Assembly (NCBI GenBank): GCA_905221605.1
Contig: CAJNDS010002512.1
Location: forward strand, 812,360 to 876,359
DNA: 64,000 nt
Direction: 5' to 3'
Source: Symbiodinium natans
Taxonomy: Eukaryota; Sar; Dinophyceae; Suessiales; Symbiodiniaceae
Shown: one piece after another, positions 43,801 to 56,547 of the stretch
Numbering within the stretch: the first letter of the stretch is position 1
Layout of the letters: each line of letters begins with the position of its first letter
Position numbers and translations under genes: made by a program
The notes under the pieces: model-generated
What the model was told of the DNA's origin: nothing
Database searches by the model: none
Seen by the model: the letters and a program-made list of their open reading frames with translations, nothing else

Positions 43801-44640
43801 AATGTCAGCTTTTCGAAGCGATCTGCTGGGCCCTTTGAAGGAACCCTGAGGCTCCGAGCCTTCAAATTCTCATGCCCAAAAACTGCAATCCTGAGCTGGG
43901 CAGCTGAGCTGTAAGAGATTTGAGTTCAGGGATGCTCTTTGGGATTTGGGAAGCTTACGAAGCCAGACCCGTAGCTTCAGATGTGCATGGACCTCCCAGA
44001 TCAAAAGCCTAGCTGCATCTAGCTGCGATCCAGCAAAGTCAGCCCTAGGTAGTTTTCTGGAGGAAATCGCTGGGCCGCAAGCCTTGCCAAACTTTTCTGG
44101 AACCCAAGAACCCTTAACCCTGAGGCCCAAAAGCCTCAAATGCATCAAGAAATCCTTGTCCCTAAAAGTGCAGGCGCGTGGACTCTCTGAGTGTGGCTGT
44201 TCGGGCACTTTCTGAGGAGGCTGGATCACCTTCGGCAAGGACTTCTTGATGACTTTTTGGGTTTTGGGGGGGGGTTTCGGGTGGCACATGGTTTAAGGAC
44301 TTCGGGCTTCAGGTTCAGCAATGAGATGAGTACACAGCTAGCTAGCTAGCAAGAACAATGTGCAAAGTGCCTTGCCGAACCGCCGAATAGTTTCCTCCCT
44401 CACCCTTCAGCCCCTGAACACTTGAATTATTGGACCTTCCGCCACTTTACAAGAACGAACGTTGTCAACTCAATTCTGCCCCCCCCCCCTCCCCACTCTC
44501 CTGGAGAGGTGCGTGATGCCAGCCGGGCAATGACAGCTGGTTTCGCCGAGTCTTGGACCTCACATTCCATTGATTTGATTTCCGCGTGACATTGAGCATC
44601 CAAAGCAGAAGCTGGACTAGGCTGGCAGCACCGCAAACCG
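40836..44640. other. Unresolved sequence right of the 13-kb element
   Basis: Many overlapping short frames on both strands; none shows a family motif. The longest, 41536-42123 on the plus strand (195 codons), crosses a G-rich run and is not convincing. Small duplicated words (ACATGGCAAG, AAGGAGATG) occur at about 42175-42290. Confidence 0.45.
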
Positions 44641-44660
44641 CACACTACAGCCGTTGTTAT

Positions 44661-44745
44661 TTCTCTCCCCTCCCCCCCCGCCTCCCCCCCCCCGCCTCCC
44701 CCCCCCCCCCCCGCCTCCCCCCCCCCCCTCCCCCCCCCGCCGGCC
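44661..44745. repeat. C-rich tract with CCGCCTCC interruptions
   Basis: Runs of 6-14 C are separated by CCGCCTCC. The opposite strand could form G-quadruplexes. Length may be unreliable in assembly. Confidence 0.9.
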
Positions 44746-46806
44746 CCTGTTGGAAAGGTACTAGCGGGGCAGGGGCTACACAGCTCTGCCAGCAGTTCTC
44801 ACGTTCACAGCATGTTGTGTTAGCCCACGTGCTTTGAGGACTTGTCCGCGTTCCTGCAGAGGCGGGACGCACCTCCATGGCGTGATGCAAAATAATCCCC
44901 ATTGCCTCTGCTTTGTTTGCAAGCGATAATCGCCCATGCCCATGTAATTCGTAAATGCACCTTGTAGCTGAAGTGCTTTTGCACAGGTGCTCCGCCCAGT
45001 TGCAAAAAGCAAGTGATCGAAAACAAGTTTGTTAGATTGTTTTTGCTGAAGCTCGAGCCCATCTTCATTCGGTTTGGGCTTCACGGCTGTGTGCGGACAG
45101 GCAGAACGTGGACAACATCCTCCGTCGGGCGCGGGCTGGCCACAAGCAGCTGACGGACGACTTGGTCGCTTAGTTGCGGGTGAGATGGCCGGCTCGTCGA
45201 AGTCAGGTTTTTGAGTCACGTTTTGTTTGGTGGGGAGGGTGGGGGGGGGGGAGGGGGCAGTGTTCACAAATGCGATGCATTTCAAGAAGGAGGCACATCA
45301 ATTTCTGCAAGGCAACTCTGTCAAGAAGCCCGATCATGGTAACGCATATGAACAGGCCAGCTGCCTATTTCGAGCCTGCATGGCTCGGCCACCAGATGCC
45401 TACCCAAGCATCCGTCAGCTGAAATATGGTCAGCCTGGCCACGTTCCTCCGTTCTAGTTACTCCATGCATGCACATTTGAAAATCTACAGTAGCATGCAG
45501 AGGCTCGGCTTAATTCGGCGTAGGGCTTACGAAGGCCATGGAGTGAAAGAGATTATGCACCATCGTCTGGCAGGCAGGTTTCCCCACATTGCCCTTAGAG
45601 CACAGCTGAGGAGGTGTTTTTCGCGCGCCCTTCTGCAGATCATGTGCTGATGCTCCGGGAAGGCCCATCTATGGTGCTAGCGCTTCTTATCAACACTGGC
45701 TTTCGCACGGCCTGAGAGACACCGGTTAGCACAAGCCGGTCATATGTCAAGCTTTCTCGTCATCTGTGTGCTCAATACTTCATTCAATCGTGGCCGGTGG
45801 ACCGTCTATGAGTCTAGACCATGTCCCCTACGCAACCCCAAACTCTGAAAAAGGCCTGCCCGGTTCCCCCCAAACCCTGAAACCTCGGTGGTCAGGTGCC
45901 CGCGGGCTCCGCGGAGCCTTGGCCGAGGTGCTGGAGCTCAACTCGGAGTTAGAGGACCCGCTGAAGCTTAAGGTCTTGATGCTTCGCTTGTAAGTAGAAG
46001 CCCAGAGGAGCAAGCCAGAGGCGGTTCCGAAGAGCGCGCCTTAAAGACAGAATACGGCATTGAGCAAGTGGAAGGCTTGGTTCTCTGACTGCCTAGAGCT
46101 ACTAGGCTGCCGGCGCGTGCCACTAGCCGCATCGCATTGTTGACGAAACCGTGGTCGGATCCTGCATACTCTGGCAGGAGGCCGGCGCAGAAGCTGCAGA
46201 CCTTGCAAGGCCGGGCTTCAAGGCCCTAAGCTCCAAGCTCAATAAGTTGGTTGCCGCTAACATGTGTGAAGTGCATGTTGCCCGATCCCAAGAGACTCAG
46301 TTGGAAGGGCTTCAAAACGCTCGGCAGGATCCTCAGAAGATAATTTCGTTTGAGCGGTGGGCTACATGACTGTGTCTTCATGCTACATGCATCAGCTCTA
46401 GGATTCTGGAGGCTTGCAGGGAGGGTTCGGGAGCCTGGTCCTTCACAGTAGGAGCAGTGGCAGCGCAGGACCAGCATCCGCAGCAGCTGAGCCCATGCAC
46501 CCCCCCTCACCGCAACCTGCAACGATTGCTGTGGCCCCTCTTGCTTGTCGAAGGCTGCTGGAGGTTCTCCTTTCAGGGAGCAGATTAGTGCCCGAGCTGC
46601 AATGGCCGTGAAGGGCAATTGGTGGCCGTCCGATTGTCGAACGGTACTCGTCGCTTCGACTGTCGATAGTCCGCCCACGAGGCAACATGAGGCAACCTTT
46701 CCAGCCACATGGACTGTTTTCCTTCTCAAGCCGGAACAAGTTCTCAAAAAGCAGGATCCTTGTTCGGCACCTTTTTGGAAGCACATGTCCCTACACCCTA
46801 CCTGTT
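44746..46806. other. Unresolved sequence
   Basis: Includes a stretch at about 45260-45460 whose plus frame reads FTNAMHFKKEAHQFLQGNSV and then KKPDHGNAYEQASCLFRACM, which looks coding-like but matches no family I know. A T(G)n run lies at about 45236-45258. Nothing else is supportable. Confidence 0.35.
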
Positions 46807-47052
46807 ACAGATCATGTACGAAGAAATACCCTCAAGGCCTCGGAGCTTGCAGCCATGGCGTTGAGGGTAGTTGAATGTGAGCTTCTGAGAGATTGCGGGT
46901 TATCAGTACTTGCGCTGCTTCGAGAGCACGAGGGCCACCAAGCCTCGCAAGATCTTGTAAAGCGTGCCATTACTTCAAGCCTTTTGTTCCAGAGCTCCAC
47001 ATGCGCCAAGGTCTCAGTCAGCTCTTTTCGTGATTTGCCAAACCTGTGGTAG
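46807..47052 (+). CDS. Possible exon of an unrecognised protein
   Basis: Within a 121-codon plus-strand frame (46687-47052), the part from about 46830 has normal helix-like composition: ASELAAMALRVVECELLRDC then GLSVLALLREHEGHQASQDL and VKRAITSSLLFQSSTCAKVS. The amphipathic Leu/Ala pattern is more protein-like than neighbouring frames. The opposite strand is also open for 65 codons. No domain, start or splice site decides it. It could be chance. Confidence 0.2.
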   Translation, partial: TDHVRRNTLKASELAAMALRVVECELLRDCGLSVLALLREHEGHQASQDLVKRAITSSLLFQSSTCAKVSVSSFRDLPNLW

Positions 47053-47615
47053 AATTGTCAACAGAATCCAATGCCTTCACTGGGCCTTCGTGCCTTCACC
47101 TACCACGTAGGTTTAAACCCACAGTCTTGTGATGGGCTGCAGTTGTGATAGGCCGCAGGAGGAGTTTTGGATTCAATCGATTTCTTCGACAACATCATGC
47201 CTTTGCGGACTAGAACTTCGGGAATGCTATGCATGTTCTGTGCCCAGAAAGCAGCTTCCGACTGAGGCGTTGTTGGCTGACGCACTGGTCGATGAGGACA
47301 GCATTAGGCAAACCTTGTGCTGCGTTAAAGAAACCCTGAATTCGTCTCCGTCCGTCGGTGGCTCCCTGGTTCCATGTGCAGTTTCCTGGACAGCCGTCAA
47401 CATCCGTAAACCTCAAGTAGCCTAAACTTCCCGAGTCCAGACATTCAAGATTTTGAGAGCATGGCCAAACATGTAAGACGAACAACTCCACGGATAACAA
47501 GCAGTCACCAAAAACCTTGGTCAAGGAGTCCGCAGCCTTGCGCGCCGGCCAGGCCGCAAGCACTCGTGGTTAAGTAAGGCCATGGTGCTTCGGAAATGCT
47601 TAGGGCTTAGAGATC

Positions 47616-47702
47616 ATGGGTTGGAGATGGTTGGTTCTGGACGCTTCAGATTCTTGTTTCATGTTCGACATAGTTCTTTGTCTGAGGAACGGTTACCGGC
47701 TC
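47616..47702 (+). CDS. Possible ion-channel exon (S2-S3 region)
   Basis: The frame reads MGWRWLVLDASDSCFMFDIV then LCLRNGYRL and stops at a strong GTGAGT donor (47703-47708). The pattern Trp-x-x-Leu-Asp-x-x-x-Asp-x-x-Phe-x-x-Asp-Ile-x-Leu-x-x-Arg-x-Gly-Tyr is typical of the S2-S3 segment of EAG/CNG/HCN-type cation channels, in which Asp residues of S2 and S3 pair with S4 arginines. Neither the S1 nor the S4 exon was recognised nearby. The frame also continues openly to 47975 without a recognisable motif. The exon is short, so the match could be fortuitous. Confidence 0.3.
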
Positions 47703-47975
47703 GTGAGTTCCCAGTGGTATTGGGGATACGGGGATCATCTGCTTCTTCGACTGGAGGCCTTCGCCCGGATAGCGCCGGCCGTCGGCCGCTTCTACTGGAA
47801 GCACGTGGGCGATGGTGCCTGGCACCAACCCTTGACTCTCCAACCTGCAGCTAAAACCTGGAGAGTTCGTTTCGAACGGCTCAGGATCCGCTATTTAAAC
47901 GCTGTGCAGATGTCGCTAGGGTGGAGGGATTCTGGTGCCGAGGGGGTTGGGGGAGGGTCATATTGCCCATGTTAA

Positions 47976-50900
47976 TAAATGCTGTAGCTTTTCGCACGCG
48001 GCCATGCCTGTAGCATTGGCAATTGAGTGGTAGCCTTGATGTTGCGACATGCATCGAACATCCTCTTGAAATTTTGATTTTACAATCTCAAGTTCGGTAC
48101 ATGTCTGAGACCCGTAGAAAGAAGGTGTTCAATGGCTTTCAAGATATAATCTTTCGTTTTCCTGCAGAATGAGTGAAGGGGCTGTGGGCAGTAGGTGGTG
48201 GAAGCACGCATGTCTTTCCAGAACAGAGCACCCAAGCGCAGTAGACCCTAGATCTTGAACATGCCGTGTGCGAGCGCATCGACACTCTTGATGTCGTAAC
48301 GATTCGCAGTGAGGGACACAACTCTAAGACCGCAAACCCATAAAAGCTTCGCAAGGCTTTGGGGCTTTAGGTTCAAGATCTGGATTGTGGCCCCTGTCCC
48401 TAGGTGACGACAAGCCGTGGCGAGAGACGATCGATGCCCTCCGCGCTTCGTTTGAAAGGTTATGTTATTGGACGGCTGCGTCCCCGAGTCCCCCCAAGAA
48501 GCCGAGAGGTGCCGGGGATCTTGCAGCTCAGGGTCGAGGATGGTTTAAGGGGGCACATGCACGTTCCAAAGCCCCTCGAAGCCTAAAGAAGCCCGGATCC
48601 TGGAAGCGGGTTCCTGCCGCAGATGTTTTCCAAAACGATGAAGAACTCAAGTTTCAGTGAAGCCAATCGCGCGGTGCAAAGACTAGCTTTGTACTTAGCG
48701 GAAAAGCGTCGATTCCGGGCAGGAGGGGGTGGACGAGGTCAAAGCTCAGAACATGCACGCTTATCCCAGTAGGGCGTAGTGTGCTGCCACTGGCTTGGTG
48801 GCATGCGAGCACAACACGTGACCAGGATGCCGATGATGATGCCGATGAGGCGGATGATGATCAGCAGGAGGAGGAGGAGGAGGCGGAGGAGGAGGCGTTC
48901 GAGGAGGAGAAGCATGATGAGGTCTGATGAGCATGACGAGGGATGTGGCATGTTGTGGTCGTGACGGGAACAATCTTGCGCTTGCCTTCATCGGCAAGTC
49001 TTGGTCTGGCCTCGCACAGCCTAGAGTCTAGAGACTAAACACCCAACTGTTTTCGTCAGTAGCTGAGGCAAGCGATGCATGTATACAATTGCGTGCAGAC
49101 ACTGTCGAGCCGCTTTTCCAAGTAAGCCTTCGTGCATAGCCGGGCAACTGCTCAGGTTCTCGTTTTCTGGCCATTGTCTTTGCTGTAGCCTCGGGCCCGG
49201 CACACGTGGCGGAGAACCCATTCGGCCGGCTGGCGAGCCTCAGCTTGCATGTCCCAAGACAAACCCACTTGAGTGCATGCACTCAGCAAGTTCTAAGCCC
49301 AAGCTGAAGAAGTCAAGGTGTGCCTCCAGGTAGTTCTTCTGAATATCGTTTACCTCGTAAGTGTGTAGCGGGTGCCTTCCGAGCCCAACGCAAGGTCCGA
49401 AGAACATTGATTGAACTCTAAGCAACCTCAAGCCCGCGGTTACGCGTCGAATGTACAGCGTGTGCTGAGCTGCAAGAGTGAGCTGACAGCAGTCAACGTG
49501 ATGGGGAAGCCCCAACATTCTGCAGATGGCCTTAAAAGTTCGAAAAAACAACTCCCGGTCCTAGAATGGGGCTAGGAGCACAGCCACTCGTCTTTGAAGT
49601 GAGAGGTTCAGCGCCCCACACGATCGGCTCTATGCCGGGCTCTTTGTGGAACCAAGGCCTGGACTTGCACACGCTCGGAGAGGTATTGGAGTTTTAGGTC
49701 TTGGGATTGCTTAAGTTGTTCTATATGACCATAAAGAGTGAAGCATGAACTGTCGTCTCAAGGGTCAGGCGTGCCGCATACTTCTGCATAAGGAGCATGT
49801 TCAGAGGATGAGTGCAAGCATCCACGCTCGGTGACAGTTCCCGCGCCGAGCTTCACGTCCATCTTTAGTTCAGGTCGCAAGGCCCATCGCCATTCTCCCG
49901 TAGTTCAGATCCTTCGGAAACTGAACCGACAGTACAGCCATCTCTTGCTCACGGAGTTCAGTGCCTGGCACGTCAACCATAGCAAGCCTTTTCAGATCCA
50001 TTCCATGCAAGTCCCTGACAAGGCTGTGCCAGAATTGCATTGCACAGGCCAAAAAAAAACCCAAAAGAATGCCCCAAGCGAACCAAAATCCAGGAGCCTG
50101 GAACTCCGCATCTCCTTGGCGCTGCAGCTTGTAGCACCAGGATCTTCAGCCAGCCAGGTCTGCGGTTCGGGGTTCCGGGTATCTGCTGGGCCCATTCATT
50201 CGGTCGGTTCGACCTGAGTGGTCATCCTCGATGAGCTCCAAGCAGGGCGTTCAGACTTAGTGCTGTGATGCTACGTAGATGTTGCAAGACTTGGGGCTGT
50301 GACGATCCCCAGTTTGAAGAGCGCAAACCCTGAAGCCTTCAATCCCTATCGGTTCTCAGCTTGGGTTCGAGCTCCAAAGGGCCCAGCCAAGTAGTGAGGC
50401 CTGGAGTGCTCGCATGCGCAATCAATGTCCATGTGCTTCGCCATGTGCAGGTTGCTGTTCCCTCGCATCCGTGGATGGCCATCGATGATAATGTCGGTAG
50501 CCATGACGGAGACTTGGCACTGTGGGCCATTTTGTATTACTGTCCTATCCAAATCTTGAAAATACTAGGACCCTCAATCCTGGAACTGCTTAGGCCACAC
50601 CTTTGATCCGGAAGCATTCTATCCGAACCAGGCGACGTGGCCTCGGATGACCTCTTCTTGCAGGGCCTGGCGCGGCTGGTCCCAGCTCCTCAGTGATCAT
50701 CAGGGCTAGGGGAATCACGTCAGGTTTACCTATAGGTCTTGGCAGGGTAGGCCGGCAGTCGCCCAGGTCAAGTTAGGTTGGGTAAGCTCATGTAGGTCGG
50801 GAGGTCGTGCGTACGCTAGCGAGATTGTATCTCTGTGTGTCTCTATGTTTGTGTGTGCCTTTGTGATGAGTTATATCCTCATTGTTCTTTCAGGTTCCAG

Positions 50901-51660
50901 GCAGTGAGGTGGATCCCAGCTCCACCGCGCAGCTCTGGAACCGTCTGCTGGTGGCAATCTGCTTTGGTTGTGTTCGGGCTGAGGGCTGAGGTAGTCACTA
51001 GTTTGGAGGGTGCAAGACGATCATGGGCGAAGGCATAGGTTCTGCTTCAATGCAAACATGCACCTGGTTGCCTTCATTCTGCGGACATTCCATTCGAATA
51101 CGCAGAGCAACTGTTTGGGCATGTCTCTGTGCTTTGGCATGCCAACTCGGAGCTATCTGCGCGCCTCGTCCGCTGAATTGCACTGAATCTAAAATCCACT
51201 TGGAGGCCAAGGTGCAGCCCATCACCCATTTTAGCTCCAAGCCTTGCGAGCAAACCTTGAGCTCCTTTTTTGGGCGTCTGAGACATGAGGCCTGGTGCTG
51301 GACGGGGCAGACTTAGCTTCTGCACTGAAGTCCTTCAGTGGACAAGAGAATCGCTTGCCGGAGTCCGCGTGGCGCGCCTCGGAAAGAGAAGCCCCTGACC
51401 CGCAAGCCCTGGGAAACACTCGATCTCCCAGGTGGCCTCTCAGATGCTGCAAGGGCACATCGGCAGCTTGGTTGCGTTTGGGGGTTTATCATGGCCACCT
51501 GGCTACCAGCACCTTCGAGGCGATGTGGCTGGAAATCTCAACTCACCTATACAGACTCTACAGACGTTGCCATTGGCAATCAAGTCCTACAAGGGCTGTT
51601 GAAGCAACTAGATGATAAGATTCTTGTCCTAAGCAATGCGTGGGGGAATCGAAACCCAAG
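47976..51660. other. Unresolved sequence with GAG/GGA trinucleotide tract
   Basis: A purine-rich GATGATGAG/GAGGAG tract lies at about 48830-48920. Minus-strand frames at 49240-49551, 49870-50064 and 50346-50552 are open but match nothing I recognise. No mobile-element ends seen. Confidence 0.4.
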
Positions 51661-51955
51661 GCCACGAAGAGCGAGAGAGAGCGAGAGAGAGCGAGAAACC
51701 GAGAGCGAGAGACGCAGAGAGACGCAGAGAGAGACAGACAGACAGAGACAGACAGAGACAGACAGAGACAGACAGAGACAGACAGAGACAGACAGAGACA
51801 GACAGAGATAGACAGAGACAGACAGAGACAGACAGAGACAGACAGAGACAGACAGAGGCAGACAGAGGCAGACAGAGACAGACAGAGACAGACAGAGACA
51901 GAGACAGACGAAGACAGACAGAGACAGACATCGAAACAGAAAAACAGAAAGAGAT
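51661..51955. repeat. GACAGACAGA decamer microsatellite
   Basis: Begins with GAGAGAGC words, then about 20 units of GACAGACAGA with few variants (GATAGACAGA, GGCAGACAGA). Long frames on both strands (Arg-Gln-Thr-Glu on plus, Ser-Val-Cys-Leu on minus) result from the repeat. Confidence 0.95.
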
Positions 51956-54900
51956 CGAGCGAGTCCCAGGCTGGTGTGTACAGAGCCCCGAGAGACGCAG
52001 CAAAGGGGCGTGCCTTAGCACGGGGGTAAGACTCGCGAGACGAACTCCACGAACGGAACAAGCTACAACAGGTAGCCATTGACCTTACCATGTATGCTGC
52101 CAGAGTAAGAGAGCAAGCCACTCTTCCCCCCGGTCCCAGACGAAACAAACATCAGCACGGCGCCAAGCGGCCCAAAACATGCGGAGAAGCAACACCCAAC
52201 CCAGAAATCCCCCCCAGGGGCGGATACCCCGAAGAAGAAAGCCCAGCCGCTTGAAAACCCTAAAGTATCCCTAACTTTACCCCCACTGCGGAAGCAGTTC
52301 GTTGTGCTTTGCAAAATGCATGCGCATGTTGAGCTCGGGCTTGCCGTTCCCTTAAGGAAGTGCCCCCCCGCCCTCAACCGAACCTTGCAAAAGCTAAAGG
52401 CTTGGTTTTTTTTTTGCCAAAGGTTGGTGCCCTTGGCCCTTGCCCTTCACGGCTCCTTTGTGCTGCCGGGTGCTTTGGCCGAGGAACTGCAGGCTTCACG
52501 GCACCAGCCGCCACCCACGACACGACAATTCGTTTCCATACTCTGTCCCTGAAACCCCAAGGGTTTGTGAGGATTTAAGTTGCATGTTCCATGAGACATT
52601 TGGGATTTGTAGTTGTGTGGGCTCTTGGTCGAGAATATCTGGGGTTTAGGTCTCGATTTGCGCCCGCTTCGGGGAGTACTTGCAGACTTCTCTTGTGGTT
52701 CACAGGTATTCGCACACACCAGCGAACACAAGTCACAGGAGTGCCATCTTGTTGTCTTCATCCTCTTTTATAGCCCTGAACGCTGAAATTTCCCCAACCA
52801 CACACACAGCAATTGGCCTGGGCTGAGTGTGTTGTTGAAATCAGAAGATCGAAGAACTCTGAGTGAGAGCCTGCTGCGTTGCCACAGGCCTGGCTTGCCG
52901 GAGTCGCCACTGCATCACGGATGCACGAGGAAGCAGGGGAGAAGTTCCTCGCGGAGCGTCGAAAAGGTTTAGGTTTTAAAGAGCCGGCAGTGATGTGACT
53001 TCTAAGAAGTTGCATGTTTGCCGGCAGCCTCCAAAGTCCGTTGCTCAAAAAAGAGCCGACAACCCCGGTTCATTTGGCCTTCTTGTGCCACCTGCCCTTA
53101 AAAATGGCAGCGTCAACCGGAAACCTGGTGCGAGGGTAACCCCCACGAAGCAAAAACTGTCAGGGACACCGCTGGCTTTTGTTGTTGCATGTTTGCATAC
53201 CATCTGCCTTCAGTCCTTCAGTGGCTTTGGTGGGGGAGGGGGGAAGGCCGGGCCAGCGCAACCAACGGCTCACAAACCATATCCGGCGAAAGCACCTGGA
53301 TAACCAACGCCAGGAAATTCAACCATCGATCAACTACGTGTCGAATCTGAAATGGTCGTCAGAAGATCACGTGCCCCCCCTGATCCATGTGATATCGGGC
53401 CCCCCACAATGGACGGCACCTCGGGGCACCCTAATAACACACGCCGTGGAGGGTATATAGTTGCAGAGGCTTTTTGTAGAATGGGTCGGATGAGAACTGT
53501 GGGATTCGAGGCTTAAGACGAGGGCTCTCCTGGACCTGTCCACAATAAAAGATCAACCCTTAAGGCTCCAAATCGAGAAGCCACACTTGACCCAAAGCTC
53601 CTACATCCGAAGAGCCAGCGGCATCCAGGTCCAAGATCTCGAGCTTGCACAAGGCCTGAAAGCCATTGCCGGGAGGAGTTGAAGCAGAGACCATTTTTTG
53701 GCAGAGGACAAGCATGAGTGCGGGAACTCTTCATTTCAGGCAACATCATGAATATCCGAAGACCATGACCCGCAACCACCCCGCAGCTTTAAACAATTTC
53801 AGAGGCTCTGTGTCGTCCTCGGTGGCGCTGCAGCAGATGGCGCATGCCTTGGTTCATGACACACGCAGCATGGAGGACACGAGTTGCAAAGGGGATGGCC
53901 TTAGTGATGCTACTGGCATGATGTTGCGTGTGGCAACTGTGGCATCGCTGGCACCAGCCTTTCAATTGCAACTTTGTGCTTTTTCCACACACACACACAT
54001 CCTTGCCATATTCAGTGCAGGCAGCGCATTCGTCACGAGGCAAGGATATAAAAAATGCGCAGGCAGTTGATGGCTGCAGTTACAGGCCAAACATGGGCCA
54101 AAAGCCTGAACCCAAAAATTTCCAGAGCCCTGGAGCCCTGGAGCCCCGGCACCAGGAGTTGCTGCAGAAATCCCGAGACGTCTTCGACGCCTTGACTTCC
54201 ATGCTGCAGAGCCAGTGCTGACAAATTGAGTTGTTTTCAGGGCTTGGGCCAGATTGGGCTTGCGGAGCTTCGGTGATGCGTGTGGGGCGTGGAAGACGCA
54301 TATGCCCACCGAAACCCTCATTTTGTTCGTCTGAGTTGTGAACCCGAACCCGAACCACGACACTCATAATCTCGATATCCGACAAGAAGCTCGAAACCGT
54401 CTACAGCCTCACAAGCCATGTTTCAGCGTTAGCCGAGCAAGTGAACGCTGTGTGTAGCCAGCGGTGTTGAAGTTGATGACACAACCAAAGCCTTGTGCGA
54501 TCAGGATTGCACTGGCTCACCTAAGCCCTGCGGAGCAGGAGTCCGTAAGGGAGTTGCGCAGCGTCACCCGGCGGAAGCTGTGGTAGTAGTGTTCAGGGGC
54601 AGTTGAGGGCACTGTGGGAGAGTTTAGGGTGGGACGTTGCGGCAGTTGTTTTCGAGGGGTTACCCATAGCATCCTAGCATGTTGTGAACGCTTAACATCT
54701 AGGGTTTATAGGAAGGCAGATCAGCGAATGTTCCAAGCAGCTTGCTTATAAGTTTACCATCCAGGATATAGGATGTAGGCATGCAGCAGGCTCTGGACAA
54801 AGACTTGGATGCCCTGAACGTGCAGACTCGGTATGTGGTCCTGGGAGGCCTAGTGCGCCCAGGCTCTCATATGCGTTTTTTTTTTGACGTCTTTGGATGC

Positions 54901-55879
54901 ACGATTCAGCTGATTAGTACATTCTCACGCTTCGAACCCAGGATTCAAGAGTGCAGATCAAAGACAAGACTAACAAAGCCATCAAAAGCATGTCAGGTCG
55001 GCTGGCAAAACCAGCCTGGTCAATGCGCTGTTGCTCGTAGCAGTCGCAGGCGCGCGCGAGGACCGAATCTTGAGACATGCGAGTGTAGGGGGGGTGCTTA
55101 CGGCTTGACTGGGCCAATTGGGCTTGTCAACATGCGAAATGTCCTGCGAGGGCAGGGGCAGCTTCATGATACTTGAGATCAGGCGTTGCAGAGATTGAAA
55201 GTTGACTTCAATAACTTAGCATGCATGTTTAGGGTTCCGCATCGTCGTCCTGGCTTATGTACCAGTTGGGTATAGGAGGAGTGCACTAGAATGTCTTTCT
55301 TCGTTGAAGTTGCACTGTTCAAGTGCTGGAAATTGCCACGAAGTAATCTAGTGTAGGAGTGTAGCTGTTTGAGCTTCATGGGTTTTCGCCAACCGTTTTC
55401 AAGCTTAAGGCGCCCGAAAGAAGCCCAATGCAGCCCAAAGCTCAGAAGGAGCTGAAGGAGGATCGCGGAGGGCAGTTGAACTTGATGCCCACGTCCTTCA
55501 ATGAGAACACCCGCGGCTCAACCATGTGGGGGGGGGGGGGGTCGGTGACTTTTGTTTGGCTTTACGTTTCCAAGCCTCCAGCCGATCAATAAAGCCCACA
55601 AGGAAGTTCCAGGTTTTTCTCAAAGGATCACTTTAGGGGGTCGCTTCGTGGCCATCATCTTCGGAGCCAAAGAAAAAATGGCCAAGCCGCAAACCCCCCA
55701 GGCACTTTATAGCAGAATCTGTGAGTTTCATTAGAGCTCACTGACGGCAAAATATTGGAAACAATCAGAAACCTAGAGTTTCATTGAAGGAAAACTTTTG
55801 AAAATAAAGGGCTTCATTGAGGGAAACCTTGAAGACAGTACCCTGAGCAAAGTAAATTGCAGGAAACAACCCAGCTGTC
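51956..55879. other. Unresolved sequence
   Basis: No recognisable gene. Open frames such as 54781-55176 (131 codons, plus) begin with plausible protein-like sequence but show no motif. A G run lies at 55527-55541. Confidence 0.45.
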
Positions 55880-55904
55880 TTAGCTCCCTTTCTCGCAGTT
55901 TATC

Positions 55905-56547
55905 TTGGGTTCGGCCGGTCCACACTAACAGTCACCACCAGCAGACCCACAAATAAAAGCACCCGGTAAATGCAAAAAAATTGACTGAGATTCCTGCTAT
56001 TCCTGGTGCTATTCCTGGTGCTATTTCTGGTGCTATTTCTGGTGCATTTTTTTGTGCTATTCCTGGTGCTATTTCTGGTGCTATGTTTTGTGCTATTGTT
56101 TGTGCTATTTCTGGTGCTATTTTTTGTGCTATTGTTTGTGCTATTTCTGGTGCTATTTCTGGTGCTGTTGCTGGTGTTATGTGACTAACAATCACCATCA
56201 GCAGACCCACAAAAAACAGCACCCGGTAAATGCTAAGCTGATAAAATTGACTGGGATTCCTGGTGCTATTTCTGGTGCTATTGTTTGTGCTATTTCTGGT
56301 GCTATTTTTTGTGCTAGTGTTTGTGCTATTTCTGGTGCTATTTGTTTTGCTATTGTTTGTGCTATTTCTGGTGCTAATTCTGGTGCTGTTGCTGGTGCTA
56401 TGTGACTAACAGTCACCACCAGCAGACCCACAAAAATAAGCACCCGGTAAATGCTAAAATTGACTGGGATTCCTGGTGCTATTTTTGGCCTGTGTGTTAT
56501 AAGGCCACGGCGTTATTTGACTGTTAGTGTGGACCGGCCGAACCCAA
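55905..56547. mobile_element. 643-bp non-autonomous DNA transposon (MITE-like) with 8-bp target duplication
   Basis: The left end (55905-55934) and right end (56518-56547) are perfect 30-bp inverted repeats, beginning TTGGGTTCGGCCGGTCCAC. Both are flanked by the same 8 bases, AGTTTATC (55897-55904 and 56548-56555), a target-site duplication. There is no coding capacity. Eight-base duplications are usual for hAT and some other cut-and-paste superfamilies; the TTGGG terminus is not the classical hAT end, so the superfamily is left open. The interior holds three tandem segments, each starting with CAGCAGACCCACAAA and GCACCCGGTAAATGC and continuing into GGTGCTATT repeats. Confidence 0.92.
55990..56480. 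repeat. TGGTGCTATTTC minisatellite inside the MITE
   Basis: Units of about 12 bp (TGGTGCTATTTC, TTGTGCTATTGT) are arranged in three blocks separated by repeated AGCAGACCCACAAA segments at about 55940, 56199 and 56422. Minus-strand frames reading Ala-Pro-Glu-Ile repeats follow from the array. Confidence 0.9.

Noticed and set aside
51558-52148. Frames of 130-196 codons over the GACAGACAGA array
   Set aside because: Repeat-derived on both strands.
52345-52360. CCCTTAAGGAA considered as an outside copy of the palindrome family
   Set aside because: It lacks the four-base loop and the CCTTTNNCAAGG core, so it is a chance short palindrome.
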